Origin: Nitrospira sp. | GTDB lineage: Bacteria; Nitrospirota; Thermodesulfovibrionia; Thermodesulfovibrionales; SM23-35 | DNA length: 6,701 bases | Reading direction: 5' to 3' | Assembly: GCA_016873575.1 (NCBI GenBank) | Contig: VGWY01000145.1 | Location: forward strand, 1-6,701 | Shown here: positions 6,504 to 6,701 of the stretch, piece after piece | Layout: each line of letters opens with the position of its first letter | How positions within the stretch are numbered: position 1 is the first letter of the stretch | The notes under the pieces: generated by a model | Told to the model about the DNA's origin: nothing | The model's input: the letters and a program-made list of their open reading frames with translations, nothing else | Databases searched by the model: none | Translations under genes and position numbers: made by a program

Positions 6504-6701
6504 ATTTTCTTTTTAAAAACCAGCACTGCATTTACCCCGCCGAAACCGAATGATTGGGAAATAGCAACTTCAATTTCAGCTTTTCTTGTCCGGGTTACAA
6601 AATCGAGATCACATTCAGGATCGAACTCCTTCAGATTGATTGTTGGAGGTATAATCCCTTCATTCATGCTCATCAGTGTAAAGGCTGCCTCAAGTGCTCC
6701 T
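6491..6701 (-). CDS. fabF: C-terminal end of beta-ketoacyl-ACP synthase II (FabF-like), 5' part outside window
   Basis: FabF condenses malonyl-ACP with an acyl-ACP in the elongation step of type II fatty-acid synthesis. Only the last 70 codons are visible. They read as the C-terminal thiolase-fold half: GALEAAFTLMSMNEG, then IIPPTINL and the DPECDLDFV stretch typical of KAS II, then SQSFGFGGVNAVLVFK, which holds the GFGG loop with the gating Phe next to the active site. The catalytic Cys and the two His residues lie upstream of the window edge and cannot be checked. KAS II enzymes usually have Thr or His before Asn in GFGGxNA; Val here is a mild variation. The Met at 6673 is internal, because the homology continues upstream to the edge. 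The stop codon (6491-6493) lies inside the right arm of a long inverted repeat shared with the spacer. Confidence 0.92.
   Translation of the reverse strand, partial: GALEAAFTLMSMNEGIIPPTINLKEFDPECDLDFVTRTRKAEIEVAISQSFGFGGVNAVLVFKKKIGRL

Noticed and set aside
6491..6673. A 60-residue stand-alone protein starting at the ATG at 6673
   Set aside because: FabF homology continues upstream of that Met to the window edge, so it is an internal Met of a longer gene.

Overview
The window looks like a piece of a bacterial chromosome of moderate GC content. It holds five protein-coding genes, two of them cut by the window edges. The protein styles (a soluble multi-PAS/GAF histidine kinase, a GalT-like protein next to a bacterial GlgA, a FabF) suit an anaerobic, environmental Gram-negative lineage such as Nitrospirota (Thermodesulfovibrio-like) or a deltaproteobacterial group. 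That placement is an impression from recall, not a phylogenetic result. I see no rRNA, tRNA, CRISPR array, insertion sequence or prophage gene.

Layout. Positions 5283 down to 1 form a minus-strand block: a galT-family nucleotidylyltransferase (5283-4285), glgA glycogen synthase (4222-2765), then a large sensor histidine kinase (2725 to beyond position 1). The gaps are only 62 and 39 bases and all three genes point the same way, so they are probably one operon. Diverging from galT, a metallo-beta-lactamase-fold gene of the RNase Z type runs on the plus strand (5401-6372). It converges with the 3' end of a fabF-like ketoacyl-ACP synthase gene on the minus strand (6701-6491, 5' part outside).

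Working together. GlgA builds alpha-1,4-glucan from ADP-glucose. The GalT-like neighbour handles a sugar-1-phosphate/nucleotide-sugar exchange; its motifs resemble ADP-glucose phosphorylase at least as much as classical GalT, which would make both proteins act on ADP-glucose. The kinase has two GAF and three PAS domains, and two of the PAS domains carry Cys/His clusters. It may link storage-carbon metabolism to a redox or ligand signal, but nothing in the window shows its target.

Non-coding structure is the less ordinary part. Both flanks of galT carry degenerate 7-base repeats. The divergent spacer has overlapping promoter-like signals, a strong imperfect hairpin in the predicted galT leader, and a probable leaderless start for the hydrolase gene. 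The convergent spacer holds a 127-base nested inverted repeat that includes the fabF stop codon. I found no convincing new multi-gene system; the most checkable leads are the GalT-like enzyme's substrate and the repeat families.
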